Assembly: GCA_024275145.1 (NCBI GenBank)
Contig: JAJRZR010000002.1
Coordinates: 1-46,873 of the forward strand
Source of the DNA: Deltaproteobacteria bacterium
Lineage (GTDB): Bacteria; Desulfobacterota; Dissulfuribacteria; Dissulfuribacterales; QOAL01
Direction of reading: 5' to 3'
DNA: 46,873 nucleotides
Positions 9,122 through 18,672 of the stretch are shown here, in pieces; within the stretch, counting starts at the first letter, position 1; the number at the start of each line of letters is the position of its first letter. A model generated the notes under the pieces. The model ran no database searches and had not been told where the DNA came from. It saw nothing but the letters and a program-made list of their open reading frames with translations. The position numbers and the translations under genes are program-made.

Positions 9122-9672
9122 GGTCCAGAGCGTTCCTCCCTGGAGGTCCACAACTGGTAGAGCAGGCGCATGAGATTGCCCCGCGCCGCTCCCAGTTCCT
9201 GTACGTCTGCGATGAAATTACGGTAGTGCCTGGCAGGGCCTATCTCTATCTGTAAGAGTAGTGGTTCACAGAAATACCACGTACATCGATAGGGCCTTTG
9301 AGGCCTTGGCAGGATACATCCAGAGGGGCCGATAAACTGGCAGATATCTGCTTCATCCACTTCCAAATTGTACGACGGCACCTCCAGTCCCATAGCAAGA
9401 AATCCTGCCACGTCGGCAAATTCCGGAAATCCATGTTTGTTTGCGCAGCAGACGGTTCCACAATAGGGGCAGACCTTGGCAGTATATCTTTGGATGAAAG
9501 GATCCAGTTTGTTGAAGGCCTTACGGAAAAGTGCTGCTTTCTTCCTCACTTCGTCCATGCACCCCGCTTCTCTTTCAAAGAACTCTTTGATCTCTTCAAT
9601 AGTTGAATGGAAGGCCTCTGGATCCTTATAATCAAGTTTAGGGAAAACAGTTGTATCGAAACCAACAATCAT
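9118..9672 (-). CDS. YkgJ-type cysteine-cluster protein
   Basis: A 184-residue soluble protein with cysteines grouped as CPYCGTVCC (about residues 68-76), then C near 111, C near 118 and CTWYFC in the C-terminal half. This is the pattern of YkgJ-family (zinc or iron) cluster proteins of unknown function. The N-terminal ~65 residues are helical and charged, without signal peptide or membrane segment. It starts at ATG 9672 behind AGGAA, 25 bases after the sugar-nucleotide gene, and its stop overlaps the PgsA-like start by the ATGA arrangement, so the two are translationally coupled. Function cannot be named; the coupling hints at a membrane-lipid or envelope role, but that is only context. Confidence 0.8.
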   Translation of the reverse strand: MIVGFDTTVFPKLDYKDPEAFHSTIEEIKEFFEREAGCMDEVRKKAALFRKAFNKLDPFIQRYTAKVCPYCGTVCCANKHGFPEFADVAGFLAMGLEVPSYNLEVDEADICQFIGPSGCILPRPQRPYRCTWYFCEPLLLQIEIGPARHYRNFIADVQELGAARGNLMRLLYQLWTSREERSGP

Positions 9673-9697
9673 AGGTCATATTCCTGGCGGAGTTCTT

Positions 9698-10822
9698 TCA
9701 AAGATATTTTTTCAGTCCTTTTTGACGAATCTTGTTGACAATATCCCTTACCTCTTCAAGCCTGTCCCTTGGGCATATAAGAACCGCGTCCCCTTCCGCC
9801 ACTACAGCGATCCCATTTAAACCTATAGCAGCCACCAGTGTACCTTCCCGGGATGAAAGAAGGCTGTTTTCACAACCAATGGCCACTACCAACCCATCCA
9901 GGGCGTTGCCGTGCCTGTCTTTCTCCATGAGTGAATAATAGGTTTCCCATATGCCAAGATCGTACCATTCGAAATCGCAGGGAAACATGGCCAATCCACA
10001 GGCGTTGTCGCATCGGCCGTTTATTGCCCTGCCAGCCATCTTTTCAAGCAGTATCTTGTCGATGGATTCAGGCGGCAGAAACGAATAGATCCTTGCGAGG
10101 CGGTCAAGCCGCTTACCGGCGTGGAATGCCTTGATAAGCCTTTGTAGCTGCAACCACATGGATGGCACAAGTTGCTTGAGATATCGGGTCAGGCTTTGGA
10201 CATGAAAGATAAATATGCCGCTGTTCCAAAAGAAGCGACCCGAGGAGACATAATCCTGGGCAAGCCCCTTGTCAGGCTTTTCGTGGAAGCCCAGGACCCG
10301 GTAGCAGGGTTCTTCCATTACGAGTTCGCAATCGTCCCCTGCCTCTATATAGCCGAATTCTGTTTCCGGGCGGGAAGGCCGAATGCCAAAGATTACGATT
10401 TCTCTGTGGGTTTTTGCCCTGATTATACCAGCCCTGAGTATCTGCCTGAAACGTTCTTCATCTTTTATCAGGTGATCCGATGGAAATACCGATACTACCG
10501 CACCAGGCTCTCTCGCCTCAATGACAAGGCCCGCCCATGCAATCGCCGCACCTGTGCCCTTGGCACACGGTTCAACCAGGACATTTTCAGGCCTTATCTC
10601 AGGAAACATCTTGAGCACGTCCCGTTGTTGAGATGGCCTCGTAACGATCCATATCCTTTCTGCCTTGAACAACGGCCTTATCCTGTTCAACGTAAGCTCC
10701 AGGAGTGAATCTTCACAATCCAACCTGAGAAACTGTTTGGGACGGTCATATCTACTTCTTGGCCAGAGCCGTGTGCCAAGTCCTCCAGCCAGGATCAACG
10801 CGTGCCTGTTTCCTTTGGTCAT
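9698..10822 (-). CDS. manC: Mannose-1-phosphate guanylyltransferase (GDP-mannose pyrophosphorylase)
   Basis: A nucleotidyltransferase that makes GDP-mannose from GTP and mannose-1-phosphate for cell-envelope polysaccharide. The nucleotide-binding signature LAGGLGTRLWPRSR followed by RPKQFL is at about residues 11-32. FPSDHLI (about 114-120), EKPD and the WNSGIF motif are all present, as expected for the ManC/type II PMI-GMP catalytic domain. The protein stops at 374 residues, so the C-terminal cupin (phosphomannose isomerase) domain of bifunctional ManC is absent; isomerisation would need another enzyme. Its ATG overlaps the stop of rsmE as ATGA. The placement inside a translation-modification operon is unusual but clearly coupled. 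Confidence 0.9.
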   Translation of the reverse strand: MTKGNRHALILAGGLGTRLWPRSRYDRPKQFLRLDCEDSLLELTLNRIRPLFKAERIWIVTRPSQQRDVLKMFPEIRPENVLVEPCAKGTGAAIAWAGLVIEAREPGAVVSVFPSDHLIKDEERFRQILRAGIIRAKTHREIVIFGIRPSRPETEFGYIEAGDDCELVMEEPCYRVLGFHEKPDKGLAQDYVSSGRFFWNSGIFIFHVQSLTRYLKQLVPSMWLQLQRLIKAFHAGKRLDRLARIYSFLPPESIDKILLEKMAGRAINGRCDNACGLAMFPCDFEWYDLGIWETYYSLMEKDRHGNALDGLVVAIGCENSLLSSREGTLVAAIGLNGIAVVAEGDAVLICPRDRLEEVRDIVNKIRQKGLKKYL

Positions 10823-11577
10823 CGGATGAGCCCCTTATATCGCAAAAATGCCGACAGGGCGGCGGCGACGTTTATCGCCGCAGTTTCCGCCCGTTGGATC
10901 CTTTCGCCGAGCCAGGCAGGTATAAGGCCTTTTCCTTGGCACAGAGCCATCTCCGCCTTTGTAAATCCCCCTTCCGGGCCGACTATTACCTCTATGGGCA
11001 ACACGGCACCCTGTTTTTCCAATGCGGTAAGGAGAGGGAGCCGGGTGCCGGATTCACACAGGATGAGCCTGGCGCTCCCCTGTTCCAGGCGCATCAAGGC
11101 ATCTTCAATGCCTATGACAGGGCCTATATCAGGGACCTTGATCCCGCGGCATTGTTTAAGTGCCTGTAATGCCTTCTTGTGCCATCTTGTGACGAACTTA
11201 TCCATGCGTTCGTTATCAGGCCTGACGACGCTCCTGCTGGTCAGGACCGGCTGGATCTTCTGGATCCCTATCTCTGTCGCCTTTTGTATGAGCCACTCCA
11301 TTGCCTCGAATTTGGGTAAGGCGACGAATAGATTTATAGGAAGCAGATCATTAAGGCCTGTTTTTACGTTTTCAAGATCTATCACCACGCCTTTCCGGGT
11401 AGAGGATATGATCCTTCCCGTTGCAACACAACCGGCTCCATCCACCAGAACCAGGGAATCACCAGGGCCCATACGGCGAACCCTCAAGATATGGTGCGCC
11501 TCAGGCCCTTCTATGGTCAACCTCTTCTCTGCATGGGCAAGACGCCCCGGTTCTACTAAAAAATTAGGGGTTCCCAT
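10819..11577 (-). CDS. rsmE: 16S rRNA (uracil-1498-N3)-methyltransferase RsmE
   Basis: A SPOUT-class methyltransferase acting on U1498 of 16S rRNA in the 30S subunit. The 252-residue length is typical. An N-terminal PUA-like domain (HHILRVRRMGPGDSLVLVDG, about residues 28-47) is followed by the trefoil-knot SPOUT domain with KFEAMEWLIQKATEIG, VGPEGGFTKAE and LGERIQRAETAAINV, the S-adenosylmethionine-binding knot. It overlaps the end of prmA by 14 bases and the start of the GDP-mannose pyrophosphorylase gene by ATGA, placing it in the middle of a tightly coupled five-gene operon. The prmA-rsmE pairing is common in bacteria. Confidence 0.95.
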   Translation of the reverse strand: MGTPNFLVEPGRLAHAEKRLTIEGPEAHHILRVRRMGPGDSLVLVDGAGCVATGRIISSTRKGVVIDLENVKTGLNDLLPINLFVALPKFEAMEWLIQKATEIGIQKIQPVLTSRSVVRPDNERMDKFVTRWHKKALQALKQCRGIKVPDIGPVIGIEDALMRLEQGSARLILCESGTRLPLLTALEKQGAVLPIEVIVGPEGGFTKAEMALCQGKGLIPAWLGERIQRAETAAINVAAALSAFLRYKGLIR

Positions 11578-12535
11578 TTTCAGGAGCCATAATCATGCAC
11601 GCCCATTGGCCTTCTTTTTTATCGATTTTTTTCCGCAAGACCTTCATGTGATGCCGTTTATAGACATCGGCTACCGAATCTGCCTTATCCGAAAGGAAAC
11701 CGGATAGGATCAGGCGCCCTCTGCTCTTTACAAGCTTTGCCAGGTCACCTGCGAGAAGGACCAGGGTCTGCCTGTCTATATTGGCAAGTACTATGTCGTA
11801 GGGCCCCTCGACTTGCCATACCGGGGTATTTGAAACCGAAACCACGTGGTGGACATGATTTCTCAAGCAGTTTTCCCTGGCGATTTCCACTGCATCTGGA
11901 TCAATATCCAGACAAAGCACAGATCTTGAGCCAAGTTTAGCAGCGGCTATACCTAGTATTCCTGTTCCGGTACCTACATCAAGGCATTCCGGCCCTGTAT
12001 CAGCCGCATCGCCATGGTCTACCCTGCCTGCCCAGGGACGCTCGTTCCACAAATCCTCCATGACCTCCAACATGAGAGAGGTGGACGCATGTGTGCCAAC
12101 ACCAAAGGCCCGGCCAGGATCGATATCGATCACTATATCATCCTCTTCCGGGACAAATTGTTCCCAGCTGGGTTTTATTACTATAGATCTGCCTATACGC
12201 AGGGGCTTGAAATATTTCTTCCAGTTTTCGCTCCAATCTTCCTCGACAATGGCCCGGGTAGACCATGAGATTACCGGCAGATCCGAATAAAGTCCTTCGA
12301 GATCCAGAAAATAGCCTTCAATCGCCTTTAACACGCCGCTTTCCAGGTCTTCCCTGCTGAGATAGGCATGGATTCTTGTCCTGAGGCCGTCTTCCTCGAC
12401 TGTCTCCTCAAGATCCTCTATATAAATCCCTCTCGAAAGGGCCGATATCAAAAAATCCGATACGGCGTCTGCAACGTCTTCCAAGGCGTCCACTATGAGT
12501 TCCACCCATGGCTTTTTTTTGTGATGTTTGGTCAT
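11564..12535 (-). CDS. prmA: Ribosomal protein L11 methyltransferase PrmA
   Basis: An S-adenosylmethionine-dependent methyltransferase that trimethylates ribosomal protein L11. The N-terminal L11-binding domain (KPWVELIVDALEDVADAVSDFL and following) has the acidic-helix pattern of the family. WSENWKKYFKPLRIG and GRAFGVGTHASTSL, the conserved substrate-loop region, lead into the methyltransferase core CLDVGTGTGILGIAAAKLG and the catalytic-site DIVLANI. I chose the ATG at 12535 (MTKHHKKKPW) because family members begin just before this strand; ATGs at 12553 and 12580 are alternatives, none with a clear ribosome binding site. This is the first gene of the minus-strand operon running to the PgsA-like gene. 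Confidence 0.95.
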   Translation of the reverse strand: MTKHHKKKPWVELIVDALEDVADAVSDFLISALSRGIYIEDLEETVEEDGLRTRIHAYLSREDLESGVLKAIEGYFLDLEGLYSDLPVISWSTRAIVEEDWSENWKKYFKPLRIGRSIVIKPSWEQFVPEEDDIVIDIDPGRAFGVGTHASTSLMLEVMEDLWNERPWAGRVDHGDAADTGPECLDVGTGTGILGIAAAKLGSRSVLCLDIDPDAVEIARENCLRNHVHHVVSVSNTPVWQVEGPYDIVLANIDRQTLVLLAGDLAKLVKSRGRLILSGFLSDKADSVADVYKRHHMKVLRKKIDKKEGQWACMIMAPENGNP

Positions 12536-12816
12536 ATCGTGTGGCAAGGTCATAGTCTTAGGTAACAGCCTTGCAACCATTTTTAGATATTGGCCCGCCC
12601 TTAAAGCGAATGGCAGCGAAACAGGAAGCCTTCGGTTTGATTCCCATCATGCCCTGAGCTGGTTGCCATGATTGGGCAGGCTGGAACGATTTAGAATTAA
12701 TTTCAGATTGCCGACAAATAAAACGTCAACCCCCCGACTCATACATCTGTTGAGCAGGTTTCAAGACAAGACTGACTGGCAAAATCTACCATGAAATATG
12801 ATCGCGGGATAGGGAA

Positions 12817-14562
12817 ATGATCCATCCATATTTTGATTCAAACTATATTTTTCCCCTGTTAAGGGCCAGTGGACTTTTAAGCCAGGCGCAGATAGAGGAA
12901 CTGCTCCCCAAAGTGGTGATCGCAAAACGAAAGGGGCAGGATATCGTTCAGTGGTTGGATTCCCTCAAGATACCCCGAGCCGATTCCGGTGATAAACAGA
13001 TACCCCTGGACGAGGCGGATATATTGGCCGTCATTGCAAGGGACCGCAACTGGCCGTTCAGGAGGCTTGATCCCCTTAAGCTCGACATAGAGGTTGTCAC
13101 TAAGACCTTGTCATCATCCTTTGCGCGCAAGCGCTTGGTTTTACCCTTGAAATGGCATGGGGATGAGCTGGAAATCTGTACCTATTATCCAGGTGACAGG
13201 GAACTCAAGGAGGACCTTGAGAGGGCCTGCCAGGTCAAGACAAGGATGTCGGTCGCCCCTAAAAAGGACATAGAGGGGATAATCAGGGAATTTTTCGACT
13301 TCAAGCGGTCTATTGCTGCGGCCGAGGATATACTGGCCACCCCTGCGGTAGATATATCGAATCTTGAGCAGTATGTGAGGTTGATGCCTCCAGACAGCAA
13401 GGGGTCGGACAAATACATCAATCAAGCTGTAGATCATCTCTTTCAATATGCCATGGATCAACGGGCCAGTGATATCCATATAGAACCCAAGAGGTCGGAG
13501 ACACATGTACGATTGCGGATAGATGGGGTCCTGCATACGGTTTATCGTCTTCCAAGGGCCATTCATGATGCCCTGTGCACGAGAATAAAGGCTATGTCAA
13601 GGCTGGATATCGCTGAGAAGCGCAGGCCCCAGGATGGCAGGCTGAAAATTGCAAGAAGGGATTACGAGGCAGAGGTAAGGGTGTCGACCGTGCCAGTGGC
13701 CTTTGGGGAAAAGGTGGTCTTGCGCCTTCAGAGTGCGGAGATCCTTTTTAGCGCCCTGGATGAATTGGGGTTTGCTCCGACGGATCTGGCCACGTACAAG
13801 GCCTTTCTCCAAAGGAATCATGGAATGATCCTCATGACAGGACCCACCGGCAGTGGAAAATCCACCACCCTGTATTCCACCTTGAGATACCTGAGTTCCC
13901 CGGATGTGAATATCGTTACTGTAGAGGATCCCATAGAGATGGTATATGAGGATTTTAATCAGATAGCCGTTCAGCCACAGATAGGTGTCACCTTTGCCTC
14001 GATATTGAGAAACATATTGAGACAGGACCCGGATATCGTCATGATAGGGGAGATCAGGGACGTGGAAACCGCAAGATATGCTGTCCAGGCCGCGCTTACA
14101 GGCCATATGGTATTTTCGACCCTTCATACCAATGATGCAGCTGGAGCGGTCACCAGGCTCAGGGATCTAGGATTGGAGCCCTATCTAATAGCCTCCACAC
14201 TCATTGGCATAGTGGCCCAGAGACTGGTAAGGAAGGTATGCACGAGGTGCGCTCGTCCTGCCTCCCTGCCTGCGGAACGTCTGGCGGCTATCGGCTGTAA
14301 CGCTGGTGCGTCTGTCGCCAAAATAATGCAAGGGCAGGGGTGTAATATATGCAGGGGCACTGGTTACTTTGGGAGGGTTGGCATATATGAGGTCCTGCCT
14401 GTTTCAGAAAAAATCAGGAAAATCATCCATGATAGTGGAGAAGAGCAGCAGATCCGGAGGCAGGCCATCGAATCTGGCATGACCACCTTGAGGCAGGATG
14501 CCTGCAGGAAGCTTTTAAAGGGGATCACCACCATGGAGGAGGTGATCAGAGCAGTTGGCTAG
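12817..14562 (+). CDS. GspE/PilB-family secretion or type IV pilus assembly ATPase
   Basis: A hexameric cytoplasmic motor ATPase of type II secretion or type IV pilus extension, 581 residues. An N-terminal GspE/MshE-N domain (1-150) precedes the core. The core shows ASDIHIEPK and VRLRIDGVLH, Walker A GPTGSGKST, the Asp box with VEDPIE, Walker B ILRQDPDIVMIGEIRD and the His box GHMVFSTLHTND. A C-terminal zinc knuckle CTRCAR ... CNICRGTGYFGRVGIYEV completes it. The gene stands alone between divergent prmA and convergent rpoD, with no inner-membrane platform or pilin gene nearby, so GspE and PilB cannot be distinguished. The start ATG at 12817 is preceded by GGGATAGGGAA. Confidence 0.93.
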   Translation: MIHPYFDSNYIFPLLRASGLLSQAQIEELLPKVVIAKRKGQDIVQWLDSLKIPRADSGDKQIPLDEADILAVIARDRNWPFRRLDPLKLDIEVVTKTLSSSFARKRLVLPLKWHGDELEICTYYPGDRELKEDLERACQVKTRMSVAPKKDIEGIIREFFDFKRSIAAAEDILATPAVDISNLEQYVRLMPPDSKGSDKYINQAVDHLFQYAMDQRASDIHIEPKRSETHVRLRIDGVLHTVYRLPRAIHDALCTRIKAMSRLDIAEKRRPQDGRLKIARRDYEAEVRVSTVPVAFGEKVVLRLQSAEILFSALDELGFAPTDLATYKAFLQRNHGMILMTGPTGSGKSTTLYSTLRYLSSPDVNIVTVEDPIEMVYEDFNQIAVQPQIGVTFASILRNILRQDPDIVMIGEIRDVETARYAVQAALTGHMVFSTLHTNDAAGAVTRLRDLGLEPYLIASTLIGIVAQRLVRKVCTRCARPASLPAERLAAIGCNAGASVAKIMQGQGCNICRGTGYFGRVGIYEVLPVSEKIRKIIHDSGEEQQIRRQAIESGMTTLRQDACRKLLKGITTMEEVIRAVG

Positions 14563-14581
14563 GGCCTTAAACCGATACCGG

Positions 14582-16078
14582 TCACCCCTCAACAAAACTG
14601 CGAAGTGCCTTGCATCGCTTCGGATGACGGAGCTTCTTCAGGGCCTTCGCCTCGATCTGCCGTATCCGTTCTCTTGTGACGGCAAAATTCTTTCCCACCT
14701 CCTCTAATGTGTGATCTGAACGTTCGCCTATGCCAAAACGCAGCCTCAGGATCTTTTCCTCCCTCGGGGTAAGGGTGGCGAGTGCTATCCTTGTCTGTTC
14801 GATGAGGCTGGTATTAAGCGCAGCTTCATCCGGCCTTATCCCTTCCCTGTCCTGTATGAAATCTACAAGATGGCAATCTTCATCGGAACCAATAGGTGTC
14901 TCAAGGGATATGGGATCGCCGACCATCTTCAGTATGTGTTCCACCTTTTCCGTTGGCATCTCCAGATGACGGGCGATATCCTGGGGCGTGGGCTCCTTGC
15001 CGGTTTCCTGTATGAGCGTCCTGGTAGCCCGGTATACCTTGTTCATAGTTTCAACCATGTGCACCGGGATGCGGATGGTCCTGGACTGATCTGCAATGGC
15101 CCTGGTTATGGCCTGCCTGATCCACCAGGTGGCATAGGTGCTGAATTTGTATCCCCTCTTGTATTCGAATTTCTCAACGGCCTTCATAAGGCCAATGTTG
15201 CCTTCCTGTATCAGATCGGAAAGGGGCAACCCCCTGTGACTGTAGTGTTTCTTTGCTATGCTTACCACGAGGCGGAGATTGGCCTTTACCAGTTTCTCTC
15301 TGGCCTTTTTGGCCTGGAGGAAATGTTGTTTGAATTCATTGGCAACTCTTTCTATTTCCTCAACATCCATGCCGACCTGGACAAAGAGTTCATCCTCAGG
15401 AAGACCCTCAAGCCTTGTCAATTCCCTATGGAACTCATGGCAGACGGTATCAAAGAAGTGTTTTTGTATCCTGGAAGGCCCCAGGGCGCTGGCCATCACT
15501 GAAACCAATTTTTCATGGGTTTTCCTCATGTGCCTCCGGGATTGTTCATCAGCATCTGGTGTAAGTCCCCCGATGAACATCTTCCTCCTGACCTGGATTT
15601 TTTTTATTTTTTCAAGGGATTGACGGAATTGGGTCTTACCAACGAGTTCCTCGTCCTTTGGTAAGGGCTTGTCGCCCTCTGCCTCTTCCAGGTTACTGTC
15701 GTTATGTGGGATATCATCAAATTTGTTGAGGCAGGCGTCTACTACGCGGGGAAAAAAGAAGGCCAGCTCAATTAGCCTCTTTTCACTTTGTTCCAGACAT
15801 CTTGCCGTGGCGGCCTCTTCCTTTCTGCCAAACAACTCGTTGGCCCCCATCTCCTTGAGATAGATCTTAACCGGATCGATTCCGCGCTTTACTTCTTCCG
15901 ACATGGGGAAGCCTCCCTTCTCACCATTGACACCATCAAAGTTTATGTTGAGGAAGGGATCATTGATTTTATTTTGTATAAAGTTGCCCCTGATGCTCAT
16001 CTCATCTGTCACTGCCTTGATTTCAATGGAATCACCTTTTCCCCTGGTACCTCGCTTGTTACCTCTTTCGTCCCCCAT
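14582..16078 (-). CDS. rpoD: RNA polymerase primary sigma factor (sigma-70)
   Basis: The housekeeping sigma factor, which directs RNA polymerase to -35/-10 promoters. Region 1.2 begins near residue 68 ([11 protein letters not shown]). Region 2 ([19 protein letters not shown] ... [18 protein letters not shown]) melts and reads the -10 element. Region 3 follows ([15 protein letters not shown]), and region 4 ([14 protein letters not shown] ... [19 protein letters not shown]) reads the -35. Region 1.1 is not recognisable; the first 58 residues are low-complexity. An internal ATG at 15904 has an excellent GGGAGG site 7 bases upstream and would give a 440-residue protein; the outer ATG at 16078 has AAGGA about 10 bases upstream. 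It is 252 bases downstream of dnaG, the classical dnaG-rpoD order, and converges with the GspE-like gene. Confidence 0.97.
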   Translation of the reverse strand: MGDERGNKRGTRGKGDSIEIKAVTDEMSIRGNFIQNKINDPFLNINFDGVNGEKGGFPMSEEVKRGIDPVKIYLKEMGANELFGRKEEAATARCLEQSEKRLIELAFFFPRVVDACLNKFDDIPHNDSNLEEAEGDKPLPKDEELVGKTQFRQSLEKIKKIQVRRKMFIGGLTPDADEQSRRHMRKTHEKLVSVMASALGPSRIQKHFFDTVCHEFHRELTRLEGLPEDELFVQVGMDVEEIERVANEFKQHFLQAKKAREKLVKANLRLVVSIAKKHYSHRGLPLSDLIQEGNIGLMKAVEKFEYKRGYKFSTYATWWIRQAITRAIADQSRTIRIPVHMVETMNKVYRATRTLIQETGKEPTPQDIARHLEMPTEKVEHILKMVGDPISLETPIGSDEDCHLVDFIQDREGIRPDEAALNTSLIEQTRIALATLTPREEKILRLRFGIGERSDHTLEEVGKNFAVTRERIRQIEAKALKKLRHPKRCKALRSFVEG

Positions 16079-16330
16079 TGTAGATAGTCCTTTTGCTAAA
16101 AACTTTCATGCAGCCCGCATACCCGAAGCCATCTTCCAGAGCCGGAAAGCATAGCCAGGGCATGAGCCATGGTTTTCTGCCTGCCAGTCCCATGCTGGCA
16201 AAGGGTTACCGATATGCTCACCTTATCAAAAAACATCCTTTTGTATTTTATCCGAAAAACCAGCCCAACCATAGGGCCGCGTTTTCATGTCCAGGGGTGC
16301 GGCGCGGGTTCACGGAGCCGCATGAAGTCT

Positions 16331-18121
16331 TCATCGGAGCCGCTGGATCTGTCTCAGAAATTCCAGGTCATCTATCTCTTCATCACTTTGTCTGTATTGC
16401 GCAAGGAGCTGTTGCCTGATTGCCTTTTTTTTCCTCTCTTCACTAAGTCTTTTCCATCTGGCCGCCTCTTTTTCGGCATCGGTGCAGGGGGGAAACTCCG
16501 CTGAAAGCCTTATGGCAAGTTTTTTAAGATCGGGAGTCGTTTCCAGTTGTCTGAGAAGGCCGGTAAGATCGAGTTTTCCCGAAAGGCTATAAAAATGGGA
16601 CATGGATGCCCACAGGTTCCTTAGAAGAGGCTCATCCAACCATAGATCCATGCCGGCATCGATGAACTCTTCCATGTATGCTGGATAACTTAGAAGAAAA
16701 CCTACAAGTTTCGCTGAACCGCTATTTTTGAAGCCAACGCCATTGGCGCGGCGGCCTTTTTGATCCATCTGAGCGTATGGTACACAGAGGCCCTTTAGGG
16801 CCACCTTGTTACCATATGATTCCTTGTTGGGGCCAAGGCCCTCCCAGAGGCTTTCTTCTCGCAAGCCAAGCTTGCGGGATATGTGACTGATCAGTAGTGA
16901 CTTGCGTATGGGATCACGAACAGGTTCCACGAGGAGAAGTGTATCCTTTACGGCCTTCAGCCTACCATCGGGATCGCTTCCATACTTGTTTCTTCCCCTC
17001 TCTATGACGTAGTCAAGGCCTGAGGGCGCTACTTTTTCGAGCTTTTGCCATGCCGGCACCCCTTCTGCACGTATAAAACTGTCAGGATCATGACCTTCAG
17101 GCAGGCTTAATACCTTAACAGTAAGATTACGGGCGTAAAACATGGGCAGAGCCCTGAATGCGGCCTTTTGACCCGCAGAATCTGAATCAAATACCAGGAC
17201 CCATTTCCTGCATATACTATGGAGCAGCTTCACGTGTTCTTCGGTAAGGGCCGTACCCAAGGTGGCAACTGCATTATCAATCCCAGCCTGGACCAACGCC
17301 AGCAAATCCATATAGCCCTCTACTACGAATCCCACGCCCTTCTGGCGGATAGCACTCTTGTTCTGAGAAAGGCCGTAAAGTACACGCCCCTTATGATATA
17401 CGAGTGTCTCCGGAGAATTTAGATATTTGGGCTGTTCCTTGCCCCCTTGCTTGATAATACGGCCACCGAATGCGATTATCCTTCCTGTCTTGTCGGTGAT
17501 TGGAAAGATGATCCGGCCACGGAAACGATCATAATGCCCGTTTCCACCTTGGCGTGCTACTATTAGTCCTCCCTTTTCTGCCAATACCGTCGAAAGTCCC
17601 TTACCCTTTAAGAAACCGATGAGGCCATCCCATCTCTCTTCAGCCCAACCCAGGCGAAACCTTTCTATGGTTTCAGGGGATATGCCCCTTTTCCCCAGAT
17701 AGACCCTGGCATCAAGGGCGCTCTTTGAATTTACCAGTCTTTCGTGGAAAAACGCAGCCACCAATTCATTCAATTCCAGAATCCGTTGCCTTTCGGCCAG
17801 TCTTTTTTTGCTGGCCGGGGATCTGGCAGGGCTCGGGATCGGTATGCCGTTTCTCTTGGCCAGGGCTTTGACTGCTTCCAGAAAGCTCAGGCCCTGCATC
17901 TTCATTAGAAAACGGAAGGCATTGCCGCCTTCACCGCATCCAAAGCAGTAAAAAATTTGCTTGTCTTCGCTTACAGAAAAGGAGGGATTTTTGTCGGGAT
18001 GAAATGGGCACAGGCCAACCCAGTTATGGCCTCTTTTTTTGAGGGCGACAAACTCGCCTACGAGTTGCCTTATGTTCGTGGCTTCCAGAATGGACTGAAT
18101 GACATCTTCAGGTATATACAC
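16331..18121 (-). CDS. dnaG: DNA primase DnaG
   Basis: Synthesises RNA primers at the replication fork and loads through DnaB. The N-terminal CHC2 zinc-binding domain has C38, H41, C59 and C62. The TOPRIM catalytic domain carries VVEGYMDLLAL (glutamate near 268) and the DSD motif in VFDSDSAGQKAA. The C-terminal ~170 residues correspond to the helicase-interaction domain and are poorly conserved, as usual. The 596-residue length is normal. The start is GTG at 18121 with only a weak CAGG upstream. It precedes rpoD on the same strand, as in the macromolecular-synthesis operon, but rpsU and a GatB/YqeY-type gene are not present upstream; instead there is a 551-base gene-free stretch. Confidence 0.97.
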   Translation of the reverse strand: MYIPEDVIQSILEATNIRQLVGEFVALKKRGHNWVGLCPFHPDKNPSFSVSEDKQIFYCFGCGEGGNAFRFLMKMQGLSFLEAVKALAKRNGIPIPSPARSPASKKRLAERQRILELNELVAAFFHERLVNSKSALDARVYLGKRGISPETIERFRLGWAEERWDGLIGFLKGKGLSTVLAEKGGLIVARQGGNGHYDRFRGRIIFPITDKTGRIIAFGGRIIKQGGKEQPKYLNSPETLVYHKGRVLYGLSQNKSAIRQKGVGFVVEGYMDLLALVQAGIDNAVATLGTALTEEHVKLLHSICRKWVLVFDSDSAGQKAAFRALPMFYARNLTVKVLSLPEGHDPDSFIRAEGVPAWQKLEKVAPSGLDYVIERGRNKYGSDPDGRLKAVKDTLLLVEPVRDPIRKSLLISHISRKLGLREESLWEGLGPNKESYGNKVALKGLCVPYAQMDQKGRRANGVGFKNSGSAKLVGFLLSYPAYMEEFIDAGMDLWLDEPLLRNLWASMSHFYSLSGKLDLTGLLRQLETTPDLKKLAIRLSAEFPPCTDAEKEAARWKRLSEERKKKAIRQQLLAQYRQSDEEIDDLEFLRQIQRLR

Positions 18122-18672
18122 AGTAGACCTGTCCGCTAGAAAGCTGTCGTAGTGTTGGCCCTGGAAACACCCGTCTCACCTACTTAGGACGGTTGGCCAA
18201 CTGGTCCGGTTATCTGCGCCTGGGCCGTCTCTGTCCGTAACAGAGTAGGCTGCGTATCTGGCCATCGACAAGGTTGAACAGATTTTTTTGCATGTTGAGA
18301 CCTCTGAACAATTTCCTTCCTGCCCGATTGAGGAATATGCATAGGTCTTGCCTGACATGCTGGGTTTTCCCCTCCTCAAGGCATTGCCCACGAACAGCGC
18401 AGCCATTTTCCCAGGGATCTCATATTAATCATACTTGCTGATGTGTCAACAGGGTGACCGTGGTTGCAGATATGACTCCAATGCCCGAGGCCTTTATCCG
18501 GTAATTCCCTGGATATGAACCCGGATTGCACAGCTCGCAAGTTTACCAAAGATGCAAGGCAGAAGGGGCGTAGATCTATTTTGATACTTCAACTCACTGA
18601 AAACCCAGCAGATTTGGTGAAATTACAAGTCCCTTACAGTTACCACCCATCTAACGCGGGTCTCTGGCCTTT
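18122..18672. other. Gene-free region between thioesterase and dnaG
   Basis: A 551-base gap between two minus-strand genes. The open frame at 18176-18406 (-) has no recognisable family, no ribosome binding site and unusual composition, so I do not call it. The distal part contains one copy of a diverged repeat (18551-18637). It is long enough to hold a dnaG promoter, but I could not pick one with confidence. Confidence 0.5.
18551..18637 (+). repeat. Copy 1 of a diverged 85-87 base intergenic repeat
   Basis: This stretch and 27622-27706 begin alike (GATGCAAGG versus GGTGTAAGG), share AGGGGCGTAG at the same offset and CTTCAA in the middle, and both end in TACAAGTCCCTTAC, with lengths of 87 and 85 bases. 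By eye identity is roughly 60-65 percent. Both copies are intergenic. The family is unknown to me. Confidence 0.45.

Noticed and set aside
16106-16119. 14-base identity TCATGCAGCCCGCA with 27596-27609
   Set aside because: Several 14-base matches are expected by chance in a 47-kb window, and the flanks do not align.
18176-18406. 76-codon minus-strand open frame upstream of dnaG
   Set aside because: No family resemblance and no RBS; not similar to the GatB/YqeY or RpsU proteins usually found there.
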